From Microvirga sp. ACRRW (GTDB lineage: Bacteria; Pseudomonadota; Alphaproteobacteria; Rhizobiales; Beijerinckiaceae), in contig NZ_JAKRNJ010000005.1 of NCBI RefSeq assembly GCF_022346925.1, forward strand, positions 1 to 64,000: a DNA stretch of 64,000 nucleotides, in the 5' to 3' direction. A program made the translations under genes and the position numbers. The notes below the pieces were generated by a model that was given only the letters and a program-made list of their open reading frames with translations, did no database searches and was not told the origin of the DNA. How positions within the stretch are numbered: position 1 is the stretch's first letter; each line of letters opens with the position of its first letter. Shown piece by piece: positions 51,322 through 60,848 of the stretch.

Positions 51322-52533
51322 ATGCGTCATATTCTGCCTGCCCGTTTTCTCAAGATCGCCATTCTGTCCTTCGGCGCCCTGGCCCTGAACTGGGTTATGC
51401 CGCATGAGGCGCGGGCGCAGAGCTTTCAAACATCGGCCCCGACGGCGATTCTCATGGACGCCGACAGCCATGCCGTTCTCTTTGAAAAGAGCGCCGATGA
51501 GCTGACGGCTCCGGCGAGCATGGCAAAGACCATGACCGCTGAAGTCGTTTTCAATGAGATCAAGGCCGGGCGGCTTTCCTTCGACAGCACGTTCACGATT
51601 TCCGAAAACGCATGGCGCAAGGGCGGTGGCGGCTCGGGCGGCTCTTCCATGTTCGCCCAGGTCAACACCACGATCCGCCTGGAAGACCTGTTGCGCGGAC
51701 TTATCATCCAGTCCGGCAACGATGCGGCCATCGCCATCGCGGAGGGCATCGCGGGTACGGAGGAGAACTTCGCCAAGCTCATGAATGAGCGCGCCCGCGC
51801 TATCGGGCTGACGAAGTCAACTTTCCGCAACGCGACCGGCTATGGACATCCGGAGCAGAAGGCGACGGCTCGCGACCTTGCGAAACTCGCGATCTACATC
51901 GTTGAGATCTATCCCGATCTCTACAAGATGTTCGGCGAACGCGAGTTCACCTGGAACAAGATTCGCCAGCAGAACCGGAATCCTCTGCTGGCCATGGATA
52001 TTGGAGCCGATGGCCTCAAGACCGGCAATATCGACGAAGCCGGCTATGGCCTGATCGGCTCTGCCGTTCAGAACGGACAGCGCCTTGTCGTCGTGGTCAA
52101 CGGCCTCAAGAGCGCCAAGGACCGTGCCAATGAGAGCCGAAAGCTCCTGGATTGGGGATTCAGGGCCTTCGAGTCCCGGCAACTCTTCGCGGAAGGCCAG
52201 GTCGTGGGCGAGGCTCAGGTCTTCGGGGGCAGCAAGCGTTCCCTCCCGCTTGTCTCCATGAAGCCTATTCGTGTACTGGTGCCTCGTGGAGAGAGTGAGC
52301 GGGTGACGGCTCGCATCATCTACACCGGCCCTCTGAAAGCCCCTGTCCAGAAGGGGGCGGAAGTGGCCCGGATTCAGGTCAACCGGGGTGAGATGCAGGC
52401 GCTCGAAATGCCGCTTTATGCCAATGAGGACATTCAGGAAGGCACCCTGAGCCAGCGCGCTCTGGATGGCCTGCTTGAGTTCGGAACAGGCTGGGTGCGG
52501 CGCGCCTTTTCGAGTGTCATCGAAAGAATTTGA
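51322..52533 (+). CDS. D-alanyl-D-alanine carboxypeptidase (PBP5/6 family)
   Basis: This 403-residue low-molecular-weight penicillin-binding protein trims the terminal D-Ala from peptidoglycan stems. It has a signal peptide ending ARAQSFQTSAP, the catalytic SMAK (SxxK) in PASMAKTMTA, SGN in IQSGNDAAIA and KTG in DGLKTGNIDEAG. A C-terminal beta domain (about 290-370) and a terminal amphipathic segment (FGTGWVRRAFSSVIERI) for membrane contact follow. tmk begins at its stop codon, so the gene opens a conserved-looking run of tmk, holB, metG, tatD and a metallo-hydrolase. Confidence 0.92.
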   Translation: MRHILPARFLKIAILSFGALALNWVMPHEARAQSFQTSAPTAILMDADSHAVLFEKSADELTAPASMAKTMTAEVVFNEIKAGRLSFDSTFTISENAWRKGGGGSGGSSMFAQVNTTIRLEDLLRGLIIQSGNDAAIAIAEGIAGTEENFAKLMNERARAIGLTKSTFRNATGYGHPEQKATARDLAKLAIYIVEIYPDLYKMFGEREFTWNKIRQQNRNPLLAMDIGADGLKTGNIDEAGYGLIGSAVQNGQRLVVVVNGLKSAKDRANESRKLLDWGFRAFESRQLFAEGQVVGEAQVFGGSKRSLPLVSMKPIRVLVPRGESERVTARIIYTGPLKAPVQKGAEVARIQVNRGEMQALEMPLYANEDIQEGTLSQRALDGLLEFGTGWVRRAFSSVIERI

Positions 52534-53207
52534 TGGCGGGTCGATTCATTACGTTCGAAGGCGGGGAGGGCGCAGGCAAGTCGACCCAGATCACGCGGCT
52601 TAAAGGTAGGCTGGAAAAGCTCGGTCATCCGGCTCTCGTGACGCGTGAGCCCGGCGGCTCGCCGCTGGCGGAGGAAATCCGGTCCTTCATCTTGTCGGGC
52701 CTCGCCAAGCCCCTCGGGCCTTTTGCCGAAGCCCTCATGTTTGCGGCCGCGCGGATCGATCATCTCGACAAGACCATCGTACCGGCCTTGAAGGACGGGA
52801 AAACCGTTCTCTGCGATCGCTTCGCCGATTCCACGCGCGCCTATCAGGGCTCATCGGGAGCAATCGATTCCTCTCTGATCGACGATCTCGAAAGGGTGGC
52901 TCTGGCCGGCACGAGGCCGGATCTCACCTTCATTCTCGATCTTCCCGCCGAAGTCGGGCTCGCCCGGGCCGGAGAACGTCAGGCTCAGAAAGGCGAGGGG
53001 GGCGACAGGTTCGAGGATGAAGCCCTTTCCTTCCACCAGAATCTGCGCCTGGCTTATCTCGACATCGCCAAGAACGCACCGCAGCGCTGCGCCGTCATCA
53101 ATGCCGATCAGTCGGCGGATGAAGTCGAGGCTGCGATCTGGGCCGCCTTGCGCGAGCGAATCCCTGAATTGACCGAACGTGCCGAGAGGCCTCTCGATGT
53201 CGCGTGA
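52533..53207 (+). CDS. tmk: Thymidylate kinase
   Basis: This 224-residue kinase phosphorylates dTMP to dTDP. P-loop GGEGAGKST, the DR(F/Y) motif in CDRFADSTRAYQG and the LID region with RAGERQ are visible. ATG shares a base with the upstream stop (TGATG), showing coupling with the carboxypeptidase gene. It overlaps holB by 11 bases, the common tmk-holB arrangement. Confidence 0.95.
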   Translation: MAGRFITFEGGEGAGKSTQITRLKGRLEKLGHPALVTREPGGSPLAEEIRSFILSGLAKPLGPFAEALMFAAARIDHLDKTIVPALKDGKTVLCDRFADSTRAYQGSSGAIDSSLIDDLERVALAGTRPDLTFILDLPAEVGLARAGERQAQKGEGGDRFEDEALSFHQNLRLAYLDIAKNAPQRCAVINADQSADEVEAAIWAALRERIPELTERAERPLDVA

Positions 53208-54261
53208 CGATCAAGACAGCATCGAACCCGATCAACTCGACGGCGCTCCGCATCCGCGCAATCAATTCGCTTTCTTCGGCCACCGGGAAGGCGAGGGAGC
53301 CTTCATCGAAGGCTTGCGCAGCGGCAGGCTTCATCACGCATGGCTTATCGGCGGCCCACAGGGAATCGGCAAGGCGACCCTTGCCTATCGCTTGGCCCGG
53401 GCCGTTCTTGATCCGCGGAAGGCGAATGATCCGGCGCTTGCGAGCCTCGATGTCTCGCCCGAGGCCCAAGTCGCCCGGCAGGTTTCTGCCCTTTCGCACC
53501 CCAATCTGTCCATTCTCCGCCGGGCGCCCGCCACCGACAAGAAGGCCGCCTCGACGACCATCCCCGTAGATGCGGTCCGCAAGGCCCTGAACATGTTCGG
53601 CTCCACTGCCGCCGATGGCGGCTACAGGGTCTGCATCGTCGACAGCGCCGAGGATCTGACGATCTCGAGCGCCAATGCGCTGCTAAAGGTGATCGAGGAG
53701 CCGCCGCCGCGCTCCCTGTTCCTGATCGTCAGTCACGCCCCTCAGCGTGTTCTGCCGACGATCCGCTCACGCTGCCGCCGCCTGCTTCTGCGTCCTCTGG
53801 ATAACGACCAGATCAAAGGCGCCATTCGTTCGCTGGGCGAGCCCTGGGCCGATGTGCCGAGCGATTTGCTGGATCAGGCCTTGCCTTACGGTGAAGGCTC
53901 TGTCCGACGCACGCTCGAACTTTTGGATGCCGACAAGGTTGCCTTCATCGAGCAGGTCACGCGACTCCTGGAGGGACTGCCGAGGGCCGACACCAAGCAG
54001 ATCTATGCCTTGGCCGAGGCGCTCTCGAAGAGGGACGCCGAGGACAGCTACGAGCTTGCATTGGAAACGATCGAGCGCTGGGTTTCGGCCAAGCTGCACG
54101 AGCGGGCGGGGGCAGGGGCCGAACGCCTTGCGCCTTTGGTGGAGGTATGTGAGAAGATCGCCCGGACGGCTCGCGAAATCGATGTGTTCAATCTCGACCG
54201 CCGGCCTTTCATTCTGACCCTGTTCGACGATCTGGCCGATGCGGTTCGCCGAACGGCTTAA
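53197..54261 (+). CDS. holB: DNA polymerase III delta-prime subunit
   Basis: This 354-residue clamp-loader subunit has the AAA+ fold: HHAWLIGGPQGIGKATLAYR (relaxed P-loop), VDAVRKALNMFGSTAADGGY, then SANALLKVIEEPPPRSLF and TIRSRCRRLLLRPL (the SRC sensor motif). The Zn-binding Cys cluster seen in many delta-prime/gamma subunits is not evident. ATG 53197 within the end of tmk is chosen over a GTG at 53179. Confidence 0.93.
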   Translation: MSRDDQDSIEPDQLDGAPHPRNQFAFFGHREGEGAFIEGLRSGRLHHAWLIGGPQGIGKATLAYRLARAVLDPRKANDPALASLDVSPEAQVARQVSALSHPNLSILRRAPATDKKAASTTIPVDAVRKALNMFGSTAADGGYRVCIVDSAEDLTISSANALLKVIEEPPPRSLFLIVSHAPQRVLPTIRSRCRRLLLRPLDNDQIKGAIRSLGEPWADVPSDLLDQALPYGEGSVRRTLELLDADKVAFIEQVTRLLEGLPRADTKQIYALAEALSKRDAEDSYELALETIERWVSAKLHERAGAGAERLAPLVEVCEKIARTAREIDVFNLDRRPFILTLFDDLADAVRRTA

Positions 54262-54310
54262 GCTCGTTTTGAGCGCCGCGTTCGAGATTTCAGAGTTTTA
54301 AGGATCCGCC

Positions 54311-55861
54311 ATGGCCGACAAGCAGAAATTCTACATCACCACGGCTATCTCGTATCCGAACGGCGCGCCGCATATCGGACATGCCTATGAGGTCGTCGCA
54401 TCCGACGCGATTGCGCGCTTCAAGCGCATCGACGGTTATGACGTGTTCTTCATGACGGGCACGGACGAGCACGGCCTCAAGATCCAGCAGACGGCAGACA
54501 AGAATAGCACGACGCCGAAGGCCTTCGTGGATGAGATGGCCGCGAAATTCCGCGCCATGGCGGACCGTCTCGATTGCTCCTACGACCGCTTCATCCGTAC
54601 GACGGATGCCGACCACCTGCCGTCGACGCAGGAACTCTGGCGCCGGATGCAGGAGAAGGGCGACATCTATCTCTCCAAGTATTCCGGCTGGTACTCGGTG
54701 CGCGATGAGGCCTATTACGACGAGAGCGAGCTGACGAAGCAGCCCGACGGCAGCTGGCGCGCACCTACAGGCACGCCTGTGGAATGGATCGAGGAGGAAA
54801 GCTACTTCTTCCGCCTCTCAGCCTATCAGGATCGCCTGCTCGAGCATTATGCAGCTAATCCGGATTTCATCAGCCCGGACATGCGCCGCAACGAGATCAC
54901 CAATTTCGTTCGCTCCGGCTTGCAGGATCTCTCCATCAGCCGCACCACGTTCAATTGGGGCCTGCCGGTCCCGAACGATCCGAAGCACGTGATGTATGTG
55001 TGGATCGATGCGCTCAACAACTATCTGACCGGCTGCGGCTTCCCGAACGAGAACGATCCGCGACGGCATTATTGGCCCGCTGATGTGCACATCATCGGCA
55101 AGGACATCGTGCGCTTCCATACGGTCTATTGGCCAGCCTTCCTCATGTCGGCGGAACTGCCGCTGCCCAAGCGCGTCTTCGGTCACGGCTTCCTGCTCAA
55201 CAAGGGCGAGAAGATGTCGAAGTCGGTCGGCAACGTGGTCGATCCGTTCGACCTCGCCGATACCTACGGCGTCGATCAGATCCGCTACTTCTTCATGCGC
55301 GAAGTGCCCTTCGGCCAGGATGGCAATTACTCGCACGAGGCCATCGTGAACCGCATCAACGCGGATCTCGCGAACGACCTCGGCAACCTGGCGCAGCGCT
55401 CATTGTCGATGATCGCGAAGAACTGCGACGCCGCCGTGCCGCAGCCCGGAGCCTTCACACAGGCCGATCAGGACATTCTCTGGCTTGCCGATGCGCTGCC
55501 GGGAAAGACGAGGGCGGCCATGAAGGATTTCGCCATCCACACGACCCTTGCCGAGATATGGGCCGTGGTGGCCGAAGCCAATCGTTATTTCGCCTCTCAG
55601 GAGCCCTGGTTGCTGCGCAAGAGCGATCCGGAGCGCATGAACACGGTGCTGTACGTGACCGCCGAAGTCTTGCGGGCGGTCGGCATTCTGGCTCAGCCCT
55701 TCGTGCCGACGGCTGCGGCCAAGCTTCTCGACCTCCTGGCGGTCGCTCCGGAAAACCGAGGCCTTGCAGCCGTGGGGCCCGAACACCGCCTGGCGGCCGG
55801 AACGGCTCTCCCGCAACCGGCGCCGATTTTCCCGCGTTATATCGAGGCGGAAGCATCCTGA
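54311..55861 (+). CDS. metG: Methionyl-tRNA synthetase
   Basis: This 516-residue class I synthetase has the HIGH motif [12 protein letters not shown] and the KMSKS motif [11 protein letters not shown]. The length is that of the short MetRS form that lacks the C-terminal tRNA-binding domain and has a reduced zinc-knuckle region. Position after tmk-holB and before tatD is widely conserved in Hyphomicrobiales. A GH1-like gene separates it from tatD here. Confidence 0.96.
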   Translation: MADKQKFYITTAISYPNGAPHIGHAYEVVASDAIARFKRIDGYDVFFMTGTDEHGLKIQQTADKNSTTPKAFVDEMAAKFRAMADRLDCSYDRFIRTTDADHLPSTQELWRRMQEKGDIYLSKYSGWYSVRDEAYYDESELTKQPDGSWRAPTGTPVEWIEEESYFFRLSAYQDRLLEHYAANPDFISPDMRRNEITNFVRSGLQDLSISRTTFNWGLPVPNDPKHVMYVWIDALNNYLTGCGFPNENDPRRHYWPADVHIIGKDIVRFHTVYWPAFLMSAELPLPKRVFGHGFLLNKGEKMSKSVGNVVDPFDLADTYGVDQIRYFFMREVPFGQDGNYSHEAIVNRINADLANDLGNLAQRSLSMIAKNCDAAVPQPGAFTQADQDILWLADALPGKTRAAMKDFAIHTTLAEIWAVVAEANRYFASQEPWLLRKSDPERMNTVLYVTAEVLRAVGILAQPFVPTAAAKLLDLLAVAPENRGLAAVGPEHRLAAGTALPQPAPIFPRYIEAEAS

Positions 55862-55909
55862 CGCTTCCGCTTTGATGGGCTCTTCGGAGCCTTCAGCGGA
55901 AACGGAAGC

Positions 55910-57241
55910 ATGTACACCAGCTTTATGTTCGCGACCGGGATCGAGAACAGCATCCCGACCATCAACAATGGCCGCACGCGCATCGACCAGATGGAGAAAT
56001 GCGGCCATTACAAATACTGGCAAAAAGACTTCGATCTCCTGGACGATCTCGATATTCAGGTCCTGCGCTACGGCCCGCCGTTGCATAAGACCTTTCTAGG
56101 TCCTGGGCGGTACGATTGGTCCTTCGCCGACATGACCTTCGGCGAACTCGAACGCCGCAATATCATTCCCATTGTCGACCTGTGCCATTTCGGCGTTCCG
56201 GATTGGATCGAGAATTTCCAGAATCCGGATTTTCCCAGTCTCTTCGCAAGCTACGCCGAAGACTTTGCAAAACGCTTCCCCTGGGTGCAGCTCTATACGC
56301 CCATCAACGAGATGTTCATCTGCGCCACCTTCTCGGCGGCTTACGGATGGTGGAACGAGCAGCTGCGAAGCGACCCGGCCTTTGTTACGGCTCTCAAGCA
56401 TATCGTGAAGGCAAACGTGCTCGCCATGGAGCGCATCCTCAAGGTTCGACCCGATGCGCTTTTCATCCAGAGCGAGTCATCGGAATATTTCCATGCGGAG
56501 AATCCAGCCGCCATCAAGCCTGCCGAGATCATGAATGCGAGACGCTTTCTTTCTCTCGACCTCAACTACGGTCGCCGCATCGATTCCGAGATGTATGAGT
56601 TTCTCATGGATAATGGGATGACGCGGGATGAATATCATTTCTTCCTCAGCCGCTCGTCTCTTCGTCACCACTGCATCATGGGCAACGATTATTACGTCAC
56701 CAACGAGCATCGGGTGGCGGCGGATGGATCATCGCGATCTGCGGGCGACATTTTCGGTTATGACGAGATCACGCGCCAATATTATGAACGCTACAAGCTG
56801 CCCGTGATGCACACCGAGACGAACCTGATGGAAGGGCCGACCGGTGAGGAGGCCGTCAACTGGCTCTGGAAACAATGGGCCAACGTCCTTCGCGTCAGGA
56901 ATACGGGCGTGCCTATCGTCGGCTTCACCTGGTATTCGCTGACCGATCAGATGGATTGGGATGTCGGCCTGCGCGAGGAGAACAACCGGGTCACGCCGGT
57001 CGGACTTTATGATCTCGATCGCAACATTCGGCCTGTCGGGCGCTGCTACAAGCAGCTGATCCATGATTGGTGCAATGTGCTTCCGGCTCAAAGCGTGTGC
57101 CTGACGGTTCCCGTGGTATGGCCGCAGGACAAGGATGAACTCACCGTTCGCAGAAATCAGGAAAAATTGAGAATAATGCGGAGCAAAGAATCCCGCGAGG
57201 ACGATGAGCCTGCCGCCACAACCCAGGAGGTCCGTCGCTAG
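55910..57241 (+). CDS. Glycoside hydrolase family 1-like protein
   Basis: This 443-residue protein has the (beta/alpha)8 features of clan GH-A and reads closest to GH1: early strand QVLRYGPPLHKTFLGPGRYD, then DLCHFGVPDWI, the acid/base Glu in YTPINEMFI and a probable nucleophile Glu in MHTETNLMEGP. The C-terminal part has GFTWYSLTDQMDWDVGL, matching the GH1 aglycone region. It lacks a signal peptide, so it is cytoplasmic. It interrupts an otherwise housekeeping run (metG, tatD), with 48 and 67 bases on either side, so it may be an insertion in this order. Natural substrate unknown. Confidence 0.8.
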   Translation: MYTSFMFATGIENSIPTINNGRTRIDQMEKCGHYKYWQKDFDLLDDLDIQVLRYGPPLHKTFLGPGRYDWSFADMTFGELERRNIIPIVDLCHFGVPDWIENFQNPDFPSLFASYAEDFAKRFPWVQLYTPINEMFICATFSAAYGWWNEQLRSDPAFVTALKHIVKANVLAMERILKVRPDALFIQSESSEYFHAENPAAIKPAEIMNARRFLSLDLNYGRRIDSEMYEFLMDNGMTRDEYHFFLSRSSLRHHCIMGNDYYVTNEHRVAADGSSRSAGDIFGYDEITRQYYERYKLPVMHTETNLMEGPTGEEAVNWLWKQWANVLRVRNTGVPIVGFTWYSLTDQMDWDVGLREENNRVTPVGLYDLDRNIRPVGRCYKQLIHDWCNVLPAQSVCLTVPVVWPQDKDELTVRRNQEKLRIMRSKESREDDEPAATTQEVRR

Positions 57242-57308
57242 ACGAAGCCGGCAATCCGATCTATTGAGCCCGAAGAGTTAACGGCCTCGGAGGAGGGCGC
57301 ATTCACCC

Positions 57309-58118
57309 ATGCTGGTCGATAGCCATTGCCATCTGGATTTCCCGGATCTTCAGACACGCCTGCCCGAAATTCTGGCGTCAGCTCAAGCTGCCGGTGTCGG
57401 TCGATTGGTGACGATCTCGACCCATGTAGCCCGCTATGAAACCTACAAGGCACTGGCCGAGGCGAACGACGCGGTATTCTTCTCCGTCGGCACGCATCCG
57501 CATAATGCCGCCGAGGAGCCTGATGTACCGGCGTCGCACCTCATAGAGCTCTCCGCTCATCCGCGCTGCATTGCCATTGGAGAAGCAGGCCTCGACTATC
57601 ACTACGACAAGAGCCCCCGCGATGTGCAGCGAAAGGTATTCCGGACGCATATCGAGGCTGCGCGAGAGACCAGCTTGCCGCTCGTCATCCATGCGCGAAA
57701 TGCCGACGATGACATGATCGAGATTCTGTCGGACGAAATGAGGCGAGGGCGGTTCAGTGCGGTTCTGCACTGTTTCTCGTCAGGCGAGAAACTAGCGCAG
57801 GTCGGCGTCGAGCTTGGACTTTATGTTTCGCTCTCCGGGATCCTGACCTTCAGGAATTCGGAGGAAATCCGTCGCATTGCCGCTGCCGTGCCCCGCGACA
57901 GGCTGCTCGTCGAAACGGATGCGCCTTATCTCGCTCCGGTGCCGTTCCGTGGCAAAACCAACGAGCCTGCCTATGTGGCCCACACCGCCCATGTTCTGGC
58001 GGGTGTCATCGGCGTTTCTGATAGCGAGATCGCGAAGATCACAACTGACAACTTCTACCGTCTGTTTTCCAAGGCGGCTCAGGCCGACATGGTTCGTGAT
58101 CGGGTTCACGCGCCATGA
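57309..58118 (+). CDS. tatD: TatD-family metal-dependent hydrolase
   Basis: This 269-residue amidohydrolase-fold protein has the metal site DSHCHLDFP at the N-terminus, the Glu in GEAGLDYHYD, His in VIHARNADDD and HCFSS, and the Asp in LVETDAPYL. TatD proteins are exonuclease-type DNases linked to DNA repair and apoptosis-like processes. ATGA overlap with the next gene, a pairing typical of alphaproteobacteria. Confidence 0.95.
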   Translation: MLVDSHCHLDFPDLQTRLPEILASAQAAGVGRLVTISTHVARYETYKALAEANDAVFFSVGTHPHNAAEEPDVPASHLIELSAHPRCIAIGEAGLDYHYDKSPRDVQRKVFRTHIEAARETSLPLVIHARNADDDMIEILSDEMRRGRFSAVLHCFSSGEKLAQVGVELGLYVSLSGILTFRNSEEIRRIAAAVPRDRLLVETDAPYLAPVPFRGKTNEPAYVAHTAHVLAGVIGVSDSEIAKITTDNFYRLFSKAAQADMVRDRVHAP

Positions 58119-58912
58119 CGCTGAAATTAACCATACTGGGCTGCGGTTCTTCGGCAGGGGTGCCACGTGTCGGAGTCGGCTGGGGAGCCTGCGATCCCGC
58201 CAATCCCAAGAACCGCCGCCGCCGCTGTTCGTTGCTCGTTGAGAAGCTGGCAACAAGCGCAACGACAAGCGTTCTAGTCGATACGACGCCTGATCTTAGG
58301 GATCAGCTGCTCGGAGCCGATGTGAGGCGCCTCGACGCGGTTTTGTATACCCATGAGCACGCGGACCATACCCACGGCATCGATGACCTGCGGCCGCTGG
58401 TCATCGCCATGCGCAAGCGTATCCCGGTCTATGCCGACCGCATGACGAGCGAGCTGCTGCAGATGCGGTTTGGCTATTGTTTCGAGGCACCTGCAGGGAG
58501 CAGCTATCCGCCGATCCTGGACATGGGCCTTCTTAAGCCGGGCATAATGACCACAGTGCTAGGGCCGGGCGGCGCCATTGAGGCCATGCCGTTCAGAATG
58601 GTCCATGGAGATATCGACGCCTTGGGCTTCAGGTTCGGCAACGTGGCTTATGCGCCGGACGTTAGCCGGATGCCCGAGGAAAGCCTGAGCTATCTGGAGG
58701 GTCTCGAAGTCCTCATCCTGGATGCCTTACGCTACACGCCGCATCCGACGCATTTTTCCGTCGCCGAGGCTTTGGAGTTGATCGACAAGGTCAGGCCAAA
58801 GCGCGCCATCCTCACAAACCTACATACGGATCTGGATTACGAGACACTACGCCGAGAGCTGCAGCCACAGGTCGAGCCTGCCTATGACGGATTGCAGATT
58901 GAGATGTGCTGA
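58115..58912 (+). CDS. Metallo-beta-lactamase-fold hydrolase (PhnP-like)
   Basis: This 265-residue protein has the metal-binding HxHxDH motif in YTHEHADHTHGIDDLR and the substrate-side His in MVHGDIDALG and TNLHTDLDYE. It opens with ILGCGSSAGVPRVGVGWGACD, as in PhnP and related phosphodiesterases that hydrolyse cyclic phosphates. The Cys and nearby residues at the N-terminus may bind a structural metal. Start overlaps the tatD stop codon. Substrate unproven. Confidence 0.9.
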   Translation: MTLKLTILGCGSSAGVPRVGVGWGACDPANPKNRRRRCSLLVEKLATSATTSVLVDTTPDLRDQLLGADVRRLDAVLYTHEHADHTHGIDDLRPLVIAMRKRIPVYADRMTSELLQMRFGYCFEAPAGSSYPPILDMGLLKPGIMTTVLGPGGAIEAMPFRMVHGDIDALGFRFGNVAYAPDVSRMPEESLSYLEGLEVLILDALRYTPHPTHFSVAEALELIDKVRPKRAILTNLHTDLDYETLRRELQPQVEPAYDGLQIEMC

Positions 58913-59070
58913 GTCGAGAGATGAGCCGCCATCTTTAAGAGGCCACAACAACAGCACGGAAGCCTTAAGGACCTAAGCCTATCTAAGGATACATCAATTT
59001 AAGTTCCATAATATATCTTATGCGAATTATATATATGGGCTTTCTATTCCTCCCTCTCCACTTTGGCGAC

Positions 59071-59463
59071 TTATCGTCTGGTGGTTTGCGGACAGCGGAC
59101 GAGCTCTACCTCGGTTTGACCGACCACAAGCTTCAGGCGGTCTGAGTTCGGCATAGAGATCTTGGCCGTCGTGTTGTAGCTGCTTTCTTCGCCTTCCTCG
59201 GCGCAAGACGCAGCAGCTTGCCAGCCGCTCTGTGTTCTCTGGAGCCGCTTAAAGGTACAGACCGAGGCATAGGACTCATAACCCTTCGACGTCAGATCGA
59301 CGATGCCGTTGTCGGTATCCAAAGTGTCGGCTCCACAGTTCTCAAGTGCGTCCGGTCCCGTAGCCCAGCGCCCTTCCCACACCTCGGCGGCAAAGGCAGC
59401 TGGAACCGCGATCCCAGCCGAAAAGCCCAGGATTATGAGAAATGCGAATTTTGCGGTTTTCAT
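59071..59463 (-). CDS. Small exported protein of unknown function
   Basis: This 130-residue protein has a clear signal peptide (MKTAKFAFLIILGFSAGIAVPAAFA) and a mature part with four Cys (in ENCGADT, ASVCTFK, ASCAEEGE and VRCPQ), probably forming two disulfides. It opens EVWEGRWATGPD, reminiscent of small secreted beta-barrel proteins of Hyphomicrobiales, but I cannot assign a domain. Monocistronic, convergent with the MBL gene; an AT-rich stretch at about 58975-59045 lies between. Confidence 0.75.
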   Translation of the reverse strand: MKTAKFAFLIILGFSAGIAVPAAFAAEVWEGRWATGPDALENCGADTLDTDNGIVDLTSKGYESYASVCTFKRLQRTQSGWQAAASCAEEGEESSYNTTAKISMPNSDRLKLVVGQTEVELVRCPQTTRR

Positions 59464-59491
59464 AGGACTTACAGGCTCTTAGTCGTCAGCT

Positions 59492-59914
59492 TTACGCCGC
59501 GTCCTCGACGACCGTCCAGTTATGCGTGATCTTGGCGACGGCACCCAGCATGATCGAGGCTGAGCAATATTTCTCTTTGGAGAGCTCGATGGCGCGCTCG
59601 ACCTTGGCTGAAGCCAAATTCCGGCCTTTGACACGGTACTCGATATGGATCGAGGTAAAGACCTTTGGGCCGGTTTCTGCCCGTTCGCCGCTGACCTCGA
59701 CATCGCAATCGGTGACATCCTCGCGGCCTTTGCGCAGGATCTGCACGACGTCGAACGCCGTGCATCCACCAAGGCCAATCAGCAGCATTTCCATGGGCCG
59801 AATGCCGAGGTTGCGGCCGCCATATTCAGGCGCGCCATCCATGACCACAGCGTGTCCGCTGCCAGATTCCCCGACAAACATCATTCCGTCGACCAGTTTG
59901 ACTCGTGCCTTCAT
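59492..59914 (-). CDS. OsmC/Ohr-family protein
   Basis: This 140-residue protein starts at MKARVKLVDGMMFVGESGSG and shows the OsmC fold: GGRNLGIRPMEMLLIGLGGCTAFDVVQIL (with Cys in GCT) and YRVKGRNLASAKVERAIELS, then a second Cys in KEKYCSASIM. Two Cys with these contexts are the peroxidatic pair in OsmC/YhfA-type thiol peroxidases. The frame is open 68 codons further up, but the ATG at 59914 gives the usual family length. It is divergent from mazG. Confidence 0.9.
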   Translation of the reverse strand: MKARVKLVDGMMFVGESGSGHAVVMDGAPEYGGRNLGIRPMEMLLIGLGGCTAFDVVQILRKGREDVTDCDVEVSGERAETGPKVFTSIHIEYRVKGRNLASAKVERAIELSKEKYCSASIMLGAVAKITHNWTVVEDAA

Positions 59915-60014
59915 GGTTTTCGCCCCTGATACCTTGATGTTCTTTGAGCATCTTTTGCTCTGATTCCCCATCGGAATCGGGCTATGAAGCGCCAGACGAG
60001 TGAGGAAATCCTGG

Positions 60015-60848
60015 ATGAAGCCTTCTTCCGATATCGCGCGGCTTATTGAGATCATGGCGGCCCTGCGGGCGCCCAAGACAGGCTGCCCCTGGGATCTGGA
60101 GCAGGATTTCGCGTCCATTGCGCCCTACACGCTCGAGGAAGCCTACGAGGTCGTGGATGCCATCGAGCGCGGCGATCTAGCCGATTTACGAGACGAGTTG
60201 GGCGATTTGCTGCTCCAGGTCGTGTTCCACGCTCGCATGGCCGAGGAGCAAGGCGCTTTCGCTTTTCCCGATGTGGTCGAAGCCATTACGCGGAAGCTGA
60301 TCCGCCGCCATCCACATGTGTTCGGAGAGGCCAAGGATCTCGCACCGGAGCAGGTCAAGGCTCTCTGGGATGAAATCAAGCGGGAGGAAAAGGCCGAGCG
60401 TCGTCTGGCGCGGGAAAAGATGGGCCTGCCGCCGGAAGCTCATGAGACCGGTTTCCTGGGGGGAATTCCAACAGCCCTGCCCGCCCTAACCCGCGCCCAG
60501 AAGCTGACGGCGAAGGCTGCCAAGGTCGGGTTCGATTGGCCCGAGGCCATTCAAGTGATCGACAAAATTCACGAGGAATTGGAAGAGGTTAAAGAGGCGT
60601 CTTCAAGCGGCGATAGAAATCGCATAGAGGATGAGATCGGAGACCTTCTGTTTTCGGTCATCAATCTCGCCCGGCATTATGAGATTGATCCGGAAGCAGC
60701 TCTGCGCCGGACCAATGCGAAGTTCGAACGACGCTTTGGAGCTGTCGAGGATGCGCTGAAGCAGCAAGGCCGCAACCTGAGTGAAGCCTCGCTCGAGGAG
60801 ATGGAAGATCTCTGGATTCAGGCGAAGCTGGATGAGCGGAAAATTTAG
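60015..60848 (+). CDS. mazG: Nucleoside triphosphate pyrophosphohydrolase MazG
   Basis: This 277-residue protein has two MazG repeats: the first with CPWDLEQDFASIAPYTLEEA then DELGDLLLQVVFHARMAEE, the second with HEELEEVKEA then EDEIGDLLFSVINLARHYEIDP. EExxD metal-binding patterns are intact in both. MazG hydrolyses noncanonical NTPs and may lower (p)ppGpp levels. ATG 60015 follows GAGGAAATCCTGG; a GTG at 60000 is possible. It is convergent with hflX, sharing four bases at the stop codons. Confidence 0.95.
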   Translation: MKPSSDIARLIEIMAALRAPKTGCPWDLEQDFASIAPYTLEEAYEVVDAIERGDLADLRDELGDLLLQVVFHARMAEEQGAFAFPDVVEAITRKLIRRHPHVFGEAKDLAPEQVKALWDEIKREEKAERRLAREKMGLPPEAHETGFLGGIPTALPALTRAQKLTAKAAKVGFDWPEAIQVIDKIHEELEEVKEASSSGDRNRIEDEIGDLLFSVINLARHYEIDPEAALRRTNAKFERRFGAVEDALKQQGRNLSEASLEEMEDLWIQAKLDERKI

